Part shown: positions 45,474-54,388 of the stretch, piece after piece
Layout: each line of letters starts with the position of its first letter
How positions within the stretch are numbered: the stretch's first letter is position 1
Assembly: GCA_963781215.1 (NCBI GenBank)
Contig: CAWAFE010000045.1
Span: forward strand, 1 to 64,000
DNA length: 64,000 bases
Direction: 5' to 3'
Source: AP-15 sp963781215
GTDB lineage: Bacteria > Pseudomonadota > Alphaproteobacteria > ATCC43930 > CGMCC-115725
Translations under genes and position numbers: made by a program
The notes under the pieces: generated by a model
Databases searched by the model: none
Seen by the model: only the letters and a program-made list of their open reading frames with translations
Told to the model about the DNA's origin: nothing

Positions 45474-45929
45474 TCAGATTACAAAGTCGCCGCCTTCCGT
45501 GGTTCGGCCGCTGATCCCGGCATCATGGGCGCGGGCGCAGAGGTCTTCGAGGCTCAGCGCGTCGAGCCGCAGCATCATCTCGTCCTGCAGGTCGAGCCAC
45601 AGCGGCCGCACGACCTGGTGGCCGAGCGCGCTGCCGGCCGGATCGCTGATCGGGTCCTCGGCGGTCTCCAGGCCGCGCACCGTGCGCACGATGTCGCCGA
45701 GGCTGATCCGACGCCGCTCGCGCGCCAGACGATAGCCCCCGCTCGGTCCGCGGATTCCGATCAGGATCCTGTGCCGTACCAGCTCCTGCAGCACCGGTTC
45801 GAGATAGCGCCGCGGGATCCCCTGCCGCTCGGTGATCTCGGCCGAGCGCACCGGTACCGCGCCGCCGTTATAGGCGATGTCGAGCACCGCCTCGATGGCG
45901 AACAGCAGCTTCTTGGTCAGCCGAACCAT
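45474..45929 (-). CDS. Rrf2-family regulator (CymR-like)
   Basis: 151 residues. The winged helix-turn-helix is at the N-terminus (KLLFAIEAVLDIAYNGGAVP, then IPRRYLEPVLQELVRHRILI with RGPSGGYRLARERRRISL). Iron-sulfur Rrf2 proteins such as IscR carry three Cys; this one has only one (LEDLCARA), so it is more like CymR, which senses cysteine through CysK. The gene precedes cysK and moeB, and the spacer holds an AT-rich stretch (GTTATTTAAGTTAAG). Control of cysteine synthesis is inferred from the neighbourhood. Confidence 0.88.
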   Translation of the reverse strand: MVRLTKKLLFAIEAVLDIAYNGGAVPVRSAEITERQGIPRRYLEPVLQELVRHRILIGIRGPSGGYRLARERRRISLGDIVRTVRGLETAEDPISDPAGSALGHQVVRPLWLDLQDEMMLRLDALSLEDLCARAHDAGISGRTTEGGDFVI

Positions 45930-46104
45930 GTCACGAGTTTGACCCGGCGGCGCGCGCGTGACAAGCAGCCTCGCTCGCGACGAGGTGTTCCCCTTGTGAG
46001 GCCCAGAAGATCCCTAGGCAACGATGACCCCGCAAGCCCACGGCGGCTTCCCGTTCCGGCTCGTCTGCTTTACGATCGCCGCGACGGCAGCGAGCAGAAC
46101 CGGA

Positions 46105-47157
46105 ATGAGCGACAACAGCGACAACATCATCGTCGACACCGCGACCCGGATCTTTCGGGATTTGTGCGAGCCCGGCACCGTCAACGAGGCCGAGGAAGGG
46201 AAGTGGCCGAAGGCGTTGTGGGACGCGCTCGAGGAATCGGGGCTGACCCTCGCCTGGATCCCCGACGATCTCGGTGGCGCCGGGGCCGAGATCGGCGACG
46301 GCTTTGCGGTGTTGCGCGTCGCCGGGCGGTTTGCGGCACCGGTGCCGATCGCCGAGACTTTGATGGCGGGGTGGCTGCTGGCGCGCGCCGGCATCGCGGT
46401 GCCGGGTGGGCCGATGACGATCGCGCCGGTGCATGCCGACGGGCATATCACGCTCAGCGCCGACGGAAAGCTCGCCGGCCGCGCCCGCCGGGTGCCGTTC
46501 GCCCGCGACGCCGGCCACATCGCGGTCCTCGCCCATCAGGGCAATGGCCGGGTGGTGGCGCTGGTGGCGGCGGCGGGGCTCCCGATCAGCCAATCCACGA
46601 GCCTCGCCGGCGAGCCTCGAGACGATGTCTCGTTCGACAGCGTCACCCCGGTGGCGGTGCGGCCGGCGTCGATCGACCAGGATCGGCTCGTCACCTTCGG
46701 CGCCGCGGTGCGGCTGCAGCAGATCGCGGGAGCGCTCGAAAAGATCCTCGATCAGTCGGTCCAGTGGGCGCTCGACCGCTCGCAGTTCGGCCGCCCGATC
46801 GCCAAGTTCCAGGCGGTTCAGCATAACCTCGCGACATTGGCGGGCGAGGTTGCCGCCGCGGGAGCCGCGGCCGATGCCGCGGCCGAGGCCTGCGCCGGGG
46901 CCGATTTCGCCATCGCCGAGGTGGCGATCGCCAAGGTGCGGGGCGGCGAGGCCGCCGGCACGGGGGCAGCGATCGCCCACCAGGTGCATGGCGCCATGGG
47001 CTTTACCTACGAGCATTCGCTGCATCATGCGACGCGCCGGCTGTGGTCCTGGCGCGAGGAGTTCGGCAACGAGGCGGTGTGGGCCCGGCGCCTCGGCCAT
47101 ATGGTCGCGGCGCAGGGCGCCGACCGGCTCTGGTCCTTCATTACCGCGGGATCGTGA
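46105..47157 (+). CDS. Acyl-CoA dehydrogenase family protein (small, first of a pair)
   Basis: 350 residues, beginning MSDNSDNIIVDTATRIFRDL. The C-terminal four-helix domain shows RSQFGRPIAKFQAVQHNLAT and IAHQVHGAMGFTYEHSLHHA, hallmark segments of the ACAD fold. The N-terminal and middle parts are shortened or divergent, and an obvious catalytic base is not seen. The next gene, 7 bases downstream, encodes a second ACAD. Such pairs often make alpha2-beta2 enzymes for CoA esters with bulky side chains. The start follows GAACCGGA; an upstream GTG/ATG is less likely. Confidence 0.85.
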   Translation: MSDNSDNIIVDTATRIFRDLCEPGTVNEAEEGKWPKALWDALEESGLTLAWIPDDLGGAGAEIGDGFAVLRVAGRFAAPVPIAETLMAGWLLARAGIAVPGGPMTIAPVHADGHITLSADGKLAGRARRVPFARDAGHIAVLAHQGNGRVVALVAAAGLPISQSTSLAGEPRDDVSFDSVTPVAVRPASIDQDRLVTFGAAVRLQQIAGALEKILDQSVQWALDRSQFGRPIAKFQAVQHNLATLAGEVAAAGAAADAAAEACAGADFAIAEVAIAKVRGGEAAGTGAAIAHQVHGAMGFTYEHSLHHATRRLWSWREEFGNEAVWARRLGHMVAAQGADRLWSFITAGS

Positions 47158-47164
47158 GGCGCCA

Positions 47165-48325
47165 ATGAACGCTACCTTTCGCTTTGACCCGATCGAATTG
47201 CCGCCCGCGGCCAGGGAATTACGCCAGGAGGTCCGGAACTTTTTGCAGCACGAGATCGAGGCCGGCACCTTCTCGCCCCACGGTGGCAAGGGCTCCTTCT
47301 CGCGCGAGTTCAGCCGCAAGGTCGGAGCCAAGGGCTGGATCGGCATGACCTGGCCCAAGAAATACGGCGGCCACGAGCGCTCGCATCTCGAACGCTATGT
47401 CGTGACCGAGGAGATGCTGGCGGCGCGCGCCCCAACTCGCTCGCATTCGACCGCCGACCGGCAATCGGGCCCGGTCATCCTGCGCTACGGCCAGGAGGAA
47501 ATCCGGCAGAAGATCCTGCCGCGGATCGCGTCGGGCGAATTGTGCTTCTGCATCGGCCTCTCCGAGCCCAATTCGGGCTCCGACGTGTTCGCCGCCTCGA
47601 CCCGCGCGACCAAGACCGACGGCGGCTGGCTCGTCAACGGCCGCAAGATCTGGACCAGCAACGCGCATCAGGCCGACTACATGATCGCGCTGTTGCGCAC
47701 TTCGCCGGCGACGAAGGAAAACCGCCGGCACGGGCTGACCCAGTTTCTGGTCGAGATGAAGATTCCGGGGATCACCACTCGGCCGATCATCAACCTGACC
47801 GGCAGTCATGATTTCAACGAGGTCGTGTTCGACGACGCGTTCCTGCCCGATTCACATCTGATTGGCGAGGTCGACATGGCCTGGAAACAGGCAACCGACG
47901 AGCTCGCCTATGAGAGGAGCGGCCCCGACCGCTGGATCGAGACCTTTCCCGCCTTGGTCGAGCTGGTTCGCCAGGCCGGCGAGGCGCCGAGCGAGCACCT
48001 GGCCGAGGGCATCGGCCGCGAGGTCGCCCACCTTGCCACCCTGAGGCGCATGTCGCTCTCCGTCGCCGGCATGCTGCAGGCCGGCAAGACGCCGGCGGTC
48101 GAGGCCGCGGTGGTCAAGGACCTCGGCACCAATTTCGAGCAGGCGCTCCCCGACAAGGTCCGCCTGCTGGCGCCGGAAATGGGCGACTCACAGCCCGACA
48201 GCAACGACGACCGGTTCGAGGAGGCGTTGCGCCACGCCACCCTGATCGCACCGAAATTGACGATCCAGGGCGGCACCCGCGAGGTTTTGCGCGGCATCAT
48301 CGCCCGCGGCCTCGGCCTGCGCTAG
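47165..48325 (+). CDS. Acyl-CoA dehydrogenase (second of a pair)
   Basis: 386 residues, full ACAD domain order. The FAD/substrate-binding middle block is FCIGLSEPNSGSDVFAASTR, and GWLVNGRKIWTSNAHQADYM and VEMKIPGITTRPIINLTGSH follow. The C-terminal KLTIQGGTREVLRGIIARGL matches the family. The enzyme oxidises an acyl-CoA in the cytoplasm. The start is fixed by the short 7-base gap from the upstream ACAD and MNATFRFDPIELPPAARELR. The two genes probably encode a heteromeric enzyme. Confidence 0.9.
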   Translation: MNATFRFDPIELPPAARELRQEVRNFLQHEIEAGTFSPHGGKGSFSREFSRKVGAKGWIGMTWPKKYGGHERSHLERYVVTEEMLAARAPTRSHSTADRQSGPVILRYGQEEIRQKILPRIASGELCFCIGLSEPNSGSDVFAASTRATKTDGGWLVNGRKIWTSNAHQADYMIALLRTSPATKENRRHGLTQFLVEMKIPGITTRPIINLTGSHDFNEVVFDDAFLPDSHLIGEVDMAWKQATDELAYERSGPDRWIETFPALVELVRQAGEAPSEHLAEGIGREVAHLATLRRMSLSVAGMLQAGKTPAVEAAVVKDLGTNFEQALPDKVRLLAPEMGDSQPDSNDDRFEEALRHATLIAPKLTIQGGTREVLRGIIARGLGLR

Positions 48326-48333
48326 CTCCTGGC

Positions 48334-49584
48334 TTGCAGCCCGTCGCGGAGGGGAAGGCGGCGCGGCAGGGCTCCTGGCGGGTCAATATCGTGCTCACCT
48401 TGGCCAGCATCTTGCTGGCTTTGCTGTCGGCCGAGGTGATCCTGCGCTGGGTCGGGTACGACCACCCGCAATTCTACATGCTCGATCCGGTCGTCGGCTG
48501 GCGCCCGCGTCCCGGGGTCGCCGGCTGGAGCTCCGGCGAGACCGAGGCCTATGTCGCGATCAACGCGGAGGGCTATCGCGATCTCGATCATCCGCTGACC
48601 AAGCCGGGCAATGTTTATCGCATTGTTTTACTTGGAGATTCGATGACCGAAGGCGTCGAGGTCGCCCTCGACGATTTGTACTGGAAGCGGCTCGAGACGC
48701 TGCTGTCGCAGTGCCCCGCTCTTGATAGTCGGCGCGTCGAGGTGATCAGCCTTGCGGTCAACGGCTACGGCACCGCTCAGGAATATCTGACCCTGAAGGA
48801 GCGCGGCCTCAAATACCGGCCCGACCTCGTACTGCTCGCGTTCTTTACCGGGAACGACTTCACCGACAATCTCGAAGCCTTGGGCCGGCATCGCGACCGT
48901 CCCTATTTCTCCCTGGAAAGCGGCCGGCTCGCGGTCCGGCACACCGCGGGGGACGAGCCCGATTTTGCCCCGCGCCGACGTTGGGCCGAGCTGTGGTATC
49001 GCACATTGGACCAGGTCCGGCTCGTCCAGCTTGCTCGGCAGGCCTATTCCCGGTTGCGGCTTCTGCTGCGCTACGGCCGCCCCGACGCCGGCCAGATCGA
49101 GCAGCCTGGGCTGGACAGCCGGGTTTTCCTGCCGCCGGTGGCGCCGGAGTGGAAGGAAGCCTGGTCCGTCGCCGAGGCGCTGATCGCGGCGATCGCCGAC
49201 AAGTCCGCGCGAGCGGGAGCGGCGTTTGCGATGACGACCCTCGCCAACCCGCTGCAGGACCTTCCCGACATCGCCGCCCGCGAACGCCTGGCAAGCAAGC
49301 TGGGGGCCGCCGACCTCAATTACCCCGATCGCCGCCTGGCGCAGTATGCGGAGGCCCGCCAATTCCCCGACGTCGCGCTGGTAGGGCCGCTCGCCGCCTA
49401 TGCCGCCGAGCATCACACGGCGTTGCACGGGGCCGATCCGCGCAACCCGGTCGGGCATTGGAATGCGCTCGGGCACCGCGTCGCGGCGCAGGCGCTGAGC
49501 CATGGCCTGTGCGATGCTCTGACCACCGGGAAATTACCGCTGCCGTCAACGCACCCTCAATCGGGGTCGAACACGTCGCGGTAG
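48334..49584 (+). CDS. SGNH/GDSL-type hydrolase or acetyltransferase-like protein, membrane anchored
   Basis: 416 residues from a TTG at 48334. One N-terminal membrane helix (VNIVLTLASILLALLSAEVI, about residues 17-36) anchors it. The SGNH blocks follow: block I IVLLGDSMTEGVEV (Ser), a Gly in SLAVNGYGTAQEYL, Asn in LAFFTGNDFT, and the C-terminal His in GHWNALGHRV. Catalysis on a carbohydrate or lipid ester outside the cytoplasm is likely. Its end overlaps the convergent carbamoyltransferase by 28 bases. In several bacteria similar hydrolases co-occur with SxtJ-carbamoyltransferase modules. Confidence 0.84.
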   Translation: MQPVAEGKAARQGSWRVNIVLTLASILLALLSAEVILRWVGYDHPQFYMLDPVVGWRPRPGVAGWSSGETEAYVAINAEGYRDLDHPLTKPGNVYRIVLLGDSMTEGVEVALDDLYWKRLETLLSQCPALDSRRVEVISLAVNGYGTAQEYLTLKERGLKYRPDLVLLAFFTGNDFTDNLEALGRHRDRPYFSLESGRLAVRHTAGDEPDFAPRRRWAELWYRTLDQVRLVQLARQAYSRLRLLLRYGRPDAGQIEQPGLDSRVFLPPVAPEWKEAWSVAEALIAAIADKSARAGAAFAMTTLANPLQDLPDIAARERLASKLGAADLNYPDRRLAQYAEARQFPDVALVGPLAAYAAEHHTALHGADPRNPVGHWNALGHRVAAQALSHGLCDALTTGKLPLPSTHPQSGSNTSR

Positions 49585-51392
49585 TCGAGCTTCAGCGCGG
49601 GGTTCTGCCGCTCTTTGCGCAAAAAGCAGTCGCCGATCGCCAGCGCCTCGATCTCGGTCCCCATAAAGCAGCGGAAAGCGTCTTCAGGGGTGCAGGCGAT
49701 CGGCTCGCCGCGCACGTTAAAGCTGGTGTTGACCAGGACCGGACAGCCGGTCTTCGCCTTGAAGGCGGAGATCAGGCTGTGATAGCGCGGGTTGCTCTCG
49801 CGGTCGACGGTCTGCACCCGCGCCGAATAGTCGACATGCGTGACCGCCGGGATTTCCGAGCGCGGAACGTTCAGCTTATCGATCCCGAACAGCGTCGGCT
49901 CGGAGCCGTTCGGCGCAATCCGCCGCTTCTCAGCCACATTGGCGACGAGCAGCATGTAAGGGCTGTCGGCATCGAGCTCGAACCAGTCCCGGACATCCTC
50001 GCGCAGCACAGAGGGGGCGAACGGGCGGAAGCTCTCGCGGTACTTGACGCGCAGGTTAAGTGTGCGCTGCATCGTCGGGCTGCGGGGGTCGCCGAGGATC
50101 GAGCGACCGCCGAGGGCCCGCGGGCCAAACTCCATCCGGCCCTGGAACCAGCCGACCGCCTTGCCCTCGGTCAACGCCGCGATCGTCGTGTCGATCAGCT
50201 CCGTCTCGCCCATCACGGTAAAGACCGCGCCCGCCGCGGCCAGCCGCCGCTCGATCTCGGCCTGACCGAAGGCCGGGCCGAGAAAGCTGCCCTGCATCGC
50301 GTCGCGCGCGTTGCGCGGCGGCCGAGGCGCGCCGTGGTAGAGGTGATAGCCGGCGAGCGCCGCACCCAGCGCGCCACCGGCATCTCCGGCCGCCGGCTGC
50401 ACCCAAAGCCGCTCGAACCGGCCGTCGCGCTGCACCTTGCCGTTGGCTACGCAATTGAGCGCGACGCCGCCGGCGAGGCACAAATTCTTCATGCCGGTGT
50501 CGCTGGCGATGGCGCGGGTCAGGCGCAATACGATCTCTTCGGTCACCGCCTGGATCGAGGCGGCCAGATCCATCTCGCGCTGGGTCAGCGGGGCATCTTC
50601 GCTGCGGGCCGGCCCGCCGAACAGCGCATCGAAGCGCCGGCTCGTCATTTTGAAGCCGACGCAATAGTCGAAATATGCCTGATTGAGCCGGAAGCTGCCG
50701 TCGGGCTTGAGGTCGATCAGATGGTCGAGAATCAGTCGCGCGTAGCGCGGCTCGCCATAGGGGGCGAGACCCATGACCTTGTATTCGCCGGAATTGACGC
50801 GGAACCCGGTGTAATAGGTGAAGGCCGAATACAACAGCCCGATCGAATCGGGAAACAGCAGTTCCCGCGTCATCTCGAGCGTATTGCCGCGGCCGAGCGC
50901 CGCCGAGGTCGTCGCCCACTCGCCGACACCGTCCATCGTCAGCACTGCCGCTTCTTCGAACGGGGAAGCGAAGAACGCGGAGGCGGCATGGCTCAGATGG
51001 TGCTCGGCGAACAGCAGCCGCTCGCCCCAGTCGTAACCGGGCGCGAATCGCTGAAGCTGTTTGCCGAGAAGCCGTTTCTGAAACAGCTTTTCCTTCAACC
51101 ACAACGGGATCGCGGTGGCAAACGAACGAAAGCCGCGCGGCGCGAACGCGACGTAGGTCTCCAACAGGCGCTCGAATTTGAGGAACGGCTTGTCGTAGAA
51201 AACGACACGGTCGACCTCCGAGAGCCCGATCCCGGCCTCGTCGAGGCAATAGCCGATGGCGGCGGCCGGAAACCGCGAATCCTGCTTCTTGCGCGTGAAG
51301 CGTTCCTCTTGCGCCGCTGCCACGATGCGGCCGTCGACGACCAGCGCCGCGGCGCTGTCATGGTAGAATGCGGAGATGCCGAGCACGCGCAT
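49557..51392 (-). CDS. Carbamoyltransferase (NodU/HypF/SxtI type)
   Basis: 611 residues. It starts MRVLGISAFYHDSAAALVVD, includes the metal site AEHHLSHAASAFF, then DGVGEWATTSAALG, and the C-terminal Sua5/YrdC-like half with FGPRALGGRSILGDPRSP and VLVNTSFNVRGEPI. Enzymes of this family transfer a carbamoyl group to hydroxyls of sugars (NodU), antibiotics or saxitoxin (SxtI). It is the third gene of a minus-strand operon after an SxtJ-like and a DUF5989 protein, in the same relative order as the saxitoxin cluster genes. The acceptor is unknown. Confidence 0.92.
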   Translation of the reverse strand: MRVLGISAFYHDSAAALVVDGRIVAAAQEERFTRKKQDSRFPAAAIGYCLDEAGIGLSEVDRVVFYDKPFLKFERLLETYVAFAPRGFRSFATAIPLWLKEKLFQKRLLGKQLQRFAPGYDWGERLLFAEHHLSHAASAFFASPFEEAAVLTMDGVGEWATTSAALGRGNTLEMTRELLFPDSIGLLYSAFTYYTGFRVNSGEYKVMGLAPYGEPRYARLILDHLIDLKPDGSFRLNQAYFDYCVGFKMTSRRFDALFGGPARSEDAPLTQREMDLAASIQAVTEEIVLRLTRAIASDTGMKNLCLAGGVALNCVANGKVQRDGRFERLWVQPAAGDAGGALGAALAGYHLYHGAPRPPRNARDAMQGSFLGPAFGQAEIERRLAAAGAVFTVMGETELIDTTIAALTEGKAVGWFQGRMEFGPRALGGRSILGDPRSPTMQRTLNLRVKYRESFRPFAPSVLREDVRDWFELDADSPYMLLVANVAEKRRIAPNGSEPTLFGIDKLNVPRSEIPAVTHVDYSARVQTVDRESNPRYHSLISAFKAKTGCPVLVNTSFNVRGEPIACTPEDAFRCFMGTEIEALAIGDCFLRKERQNPALKLDYRDVFDPD

Positions 51393-51437
51393 CCGGGCTG
51401 AAATCCTCCGCTATCGGTTGTCGCCGCCGCCGCGGTC

Positions 51438-51587
51438 TTAGAACAGGGTGTAGATAAAGGGCGCAATCACCGATCCCTGGCCCAAGACGGCAAGTCCCCC
51501 AAAAATCCCCATAACAAGGATGATCGGCAGCAGCCAGAATTTTTTTCTGGCGCGCAGAAACGCCCACAATTCGCGTAAAAACGCCAC
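51438..51587 (-). CDS. DUF5989 small membrane protein (SxtK-like)
   Basis: 49 residues from a GTG at 51587, starting MAFLRELWAFLRARKKFWLL, with one membrane helix through IILVMGIFGGLAVLGQGS and ending IAPFIYTLF. That end is the family signature of DUF5989, the short protein that accompanies SxtJ and carbamoyltransferases. It begins 7 bases after the stop of the SxtJ gene and ends 45 bases before the carbamoyltransferase start. It is short enough to be missed by gene finders with a length cut-off. Confidence 0.82.
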   Translation of the reverse strand: MAFLRELWAFLRARKKFWLLPIILVMGIFGGLAVLGQGSVIAPFIYTLF

Positions 51588-51594
51588 GGCACGG

Positions 51595-52062
51595 TCAGAA
51601 TTGGTTTTTCATTGTTTCAGGCGCCGGACCCGGCGGCTTTCGCTCGATCCAATAGCTCGCGGCAGCGGGATCGCGCCGGAGCCGCAGCGGGTCTTTGCCC
51701 AATGCGCGCATGGCAAGGCCGACCGGAACCACCGTCGCGACGAATACGACGAGCATGAGGAGCGGTGTGACGAGAAGGTGGAGCAACCATCCGAGCCTGC
51801 CCCAGAGCCGATTGAGCGGCGCCAGGGTTTGCGGCCGTATCGATGCGATCGCCAGAAACGCGATGCCTGCGGCGAGCCAGATCCAGCTGCCCTGGCTGCC
51901 GAACCACAGCTTGGCGAGGCCGATCGCGGCGCCGACCGCGGCGAACGTCATCCCGAAGCTGCGATCTGTCGCACCGGCGACGTCGTCGCCGCGTCTGAAG
52001 TCTTCGTGAAACGAGCCCGAGGCCATGGTCGCTAGACTGGTGGAATGCGGGCTCATTAGCAT
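51595..52062 (-). CDS. SxtJ-family membrane protein
   Basis: 155 residues. Two or three membrane helices: GMTFAAVGAAIGLAKLWFGS, WIWLAAGIAFLAIASIRP, and LLHLLVTPLLMLVVFVATVV. The motif LAPLNRLWGRLGWLLHLLVT and the terminal RRDPAAASYWIERKPPGPAP match the SxtJ family, defined by the saxitoxin cluster and found beside carbamoyltransferases. Alternative start MASGSFHEDF at 52026 is plausible. First gene of the SxtJ-DUF5989-carbamoyltransferase operon. Confidence 0.85.
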   Translation of the reverse strand: MLMSPHSTSLATMASGSFHEDFRRGDDVAGATDRSFGMTFAAVGAAIGLAKLWFGSQGSWIWLAAGIAFLAIASIRPQTLAPLNRLWGRLGWLLHLLVTPLLMLVVFVATVVPVGLAMRALGKDPLRLRRDPAAASYWIERKPPGPAPETMKNQF

Positions 52063-52199
52063 GGCGAGGAATGGACGGCAACCGCGCCCGGCCGCGCCGC
52101 AGCCGCGATGCGATCGCGCTGTATTTTCGGACGCGGATTGGGGACACTGGGGGCATCGGCCCCGCCTGCCCTACCAGTCTCCCTTATCGTTGGATTGAG

Positions 52200-54350
52200 A
52201 TGCCGGACCTCCGACCACTGCTTTCGCCCGACAGCGTCGCCATCATCGGCGCGTCGCCCGACACCGAGACCCTACGCGGACGGCTGACACACGCGCTGAT
52301 CGGCCACGGCTACGGCGGGCGCGTCTATCCGGTGACCCGCAGCCGGGACGAGGTCTTGGGCCTGTGCGCCTATCGGACGGTCGCAGCACTCCCCGAGCCG
52401 CCCGATTTGGCAATCGTGCTGGTGCCGGCGGCGGCGGTACCCGAGACGCTCGAAGAATGCGGCCGGCGCGGCATCCCGGCCGCGGTCATCATCAGCTCGG
52501 GTTTCGCCGAGGAGAGCGGCGAGGGCGCCCGGGCCCGCGACCTCGATCTCAAGCGCATCATCGAGCAATACGGCATCGCCGTCTGTGGCCCCAATTCCGA
52601 GGGGATCGTCAACCCGCTCATGCCCCTCGTTGCCACCTTCAGCCCGGTCTTCCACGACCCGCGGCAAAGCCTCCTGCCGGCCGCCGGCAGGAGCCGGCCA
52701 ATCGCCGTCAGCTGCCAGAGCGGCGCTTTGACCTTCGCCTTTTTGAGCCGTGGTCGGCCGCGGCAATTGCGCTTCACGCACCAAGTCAGCGCCGGCAACC
52801 AGACCAACCTCGAAGCCCATGATTACGTCGATTGGTGGCTCGACGAGGGAGCCGCCGATGTCTTCCTCCTCTATCTCGAAGGGATCCGCCGCCCCGACGT
52901 GTTCCGCGCCGTCGCCGAGAAGGCCGCCGCGGCCGGCAAGCCACTGATCGTCGCCAAGGTCGGCCGCTCGGACGCCGGGCGCCGCGCAGCCGCCTCGCAC
53001 ACCGGCTCGCTCGCCCATTCCGGGGCGATCGACGACGCGATCTTTCGCCACCACGGCATCGTCCGCGGCGAGGATCTCGACCACATGCTCGACATCGCTG
53101 CGGCCTTCGCCTTCTGCCCATTGCCGCGCGGCAACCGCGTCGCGGTGATCACTGGCTCGGGCGGCAGTGCCGTCTGGATGGCCGATATCCTCTCGGCGCA
53201 CGGCCTCGAATTGCCGGTGCTGGAGGACGACATCCAGAAGCGCGTGCTGGCACTCCTGCCGTCCTATGCCTCGGCGCAAAACCCGGTCGATGGCACCGCC
53301 CAGGCGATCCACGAGGTCGGCTACGCGCGGCTCGTCGAGATCGTCCGAGAATCGCAGCGGATCGATACCATTCTGCTGATCGGCTCGCTGGCCAACGACG
53401 CGACCGCCGAGAAGCGCGCCGAGGAGCTGGCGGGACTCGCCGGGACGACGGAGAAGCCAATTCTGCTGTCGACCTATACCGGCGCTTCGCCGCGGGCGAT
53501 GGCGGCCTTCGCGGCGGCCGGCATCCCCTGCTACACCTCGATGCCGAGCTGCGCCCGCGCGATCCGCGCGCTGGTCGATTACAGCCGCTTCCAGGAGTGG
53601 CGGCAGCGCTCGCAACCGGCGTCCGCGGCCCCACCCGGCGCGCGCGAGGAGGTCGGCCGTGCGCTGGCTGCCGCCGGCCCGGTGCTGACCGAGGCCGAGG
53701 CCAAGGCGCTGCTCGCCCGCTACGGGGTGCCGCGCCCGCCCGAGGCGCTGGCGACGACCGCCAACGAGGCGGTGGCCGCCGCCGCCCGCATCGGCGGCGA
53801 GGTCGCGCTCAAGGTGCAGTCGCCCGGCATCACCCACAAGACCGAGGCCGGTGCCGTGGCGCTCGGCCTCGAAGGCGAAGCGGCGGTGCGCGAGGCCTAC
53901 CGGCGGATCACGGCGAGTGCGGCGGCGGCCCATCCCGATGCTCCGATCCAGGGCGTGCTCGTGCAAAAAATGGCCCCGCCCGGCCGCGAGATCATCCTCG
54001 GCGTCAGCCGCGACCCCGATTTCGGCCCGATGCTGATGGTCGGGCTCGGCGGCATCCATGTCGAGGTGCTGCGCGACGTGGCCTTCACCCCGGTGCCGAT
54101 CGGCCCGGACGAGGCGCTCGAGCTGCTGGGCCGGCTGAAGGGTGCCGCCCTTCTCGACGCGTTCCGCGGCACGCCCCCCGCCGACCGCGACGCCCTGGCC
54201 CGGCTGATGGCGGCATTGTCGCGCTTTGCCGCCGACCACGCCGAGCTGATCGACGAGATCGACCTGAACCCGGTCATTGTCCACCCGCAAGGCCAGGGCC
54301 TGAGCGTCGTCGACGCGCTGATCGTCAAGCGCAGAATCGCGAACTCATGA
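52200..54350 (+). CDS. ADP-forming acyl-CoA synthetase (acetate-CoA ligase family)
   Basis: 716 residues, fused alpha and beta subunits. The CoA-binding Rossmann part begins VAIIGASPDTETLRGRLTHA. The active-site His is in AAASHTGSLAHSGAIDDAIF, and SCQSGALTFAFLSRGRP carries the succinyl-CoA-synthetase-like loop. The C-terminal ATP-grasp domain has ALKVQSPGITHKTEAGAVAL and VLVQKMAPPGREIILGVSRD. It makes an acyl-CoA with ATP, releasing ADP. Start MPDLRPLLSPDSV at 52200; a longer upstream frame is unsupported. Divergent from the SxtJ operon. Confidence 0.9.
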   Translation: MPDLRPLLSPDSVAIIGASPDTETLRGRLTHALIGHGYGGRVYPVTRSRDEVLGLCAYRTVAALPEPPDLAIVLVPAAAVPETLEECGRRGIPAAVIISSGFAEESGEGARARDLDLKRIIEQYGIAVCGPNSEGIVNPLMPLVATFSPVFHDPRQSLLPAAGRSRPIAVSCQSGALTFAFLSRGRPRQLRFTHQVSAGNQTNLEAHDYVDWWLDEGAADVFLLYLEGIRRPDVFRAVAEKAAAAGKPLIVAKVGRSDAGRRAAASHTGSLAHSGAIDDAIFRHHGIVRGEDLDHMLDIAAAFAFCPLPRGNRVAVITGSGGSAVWMADILSAHGLELPVLEDDIQKRVLALLPSYASAQNPVDGTAQAIHEVGYARLVEIVRESQRIDTILLIGSLANDATAEKRAEELAGLAGTTEKPILLSTYTGASPRAMAAFAAAGIPCYTSMPSCARAIRALVDYSRFQEWRQRSQPASAAPPGAREEVGRALAAAGPVLTEAEAKALLARYGVPRPPEALATTANEAVAAAARIGGEVALKVQSPGITHKTEAGAVALGLEGEAAVREAYRRITASAAAAHPDAPIQGVLVQKMAPPGREIILGVSRDPDFGPMLMVGLGGIHVEVLRDVAFTPVPIGPDEALELLGRLKGAALLDAFRGTPPADRDALARLMAALSRFAADHAELIDEIDLNPVIVHPQGQGLSVVDALIVKRRIANS

Positions 54351-54388
54351 GGTCGCAGCTGGTTATGCGCAATTAAAGGAGCTTCCCG

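Noticed and set aside
48981..51401. 806-codon plus-strand frame opposite the carbamoyltransferase
   Set aside because: Antisense shadow; the minus-strand product has complete family motifs.
52272..54290. 672-codon minus-strand frame opposite the acyl-CoA synthetase
   Set aside because: Antisense shadow with no domain.
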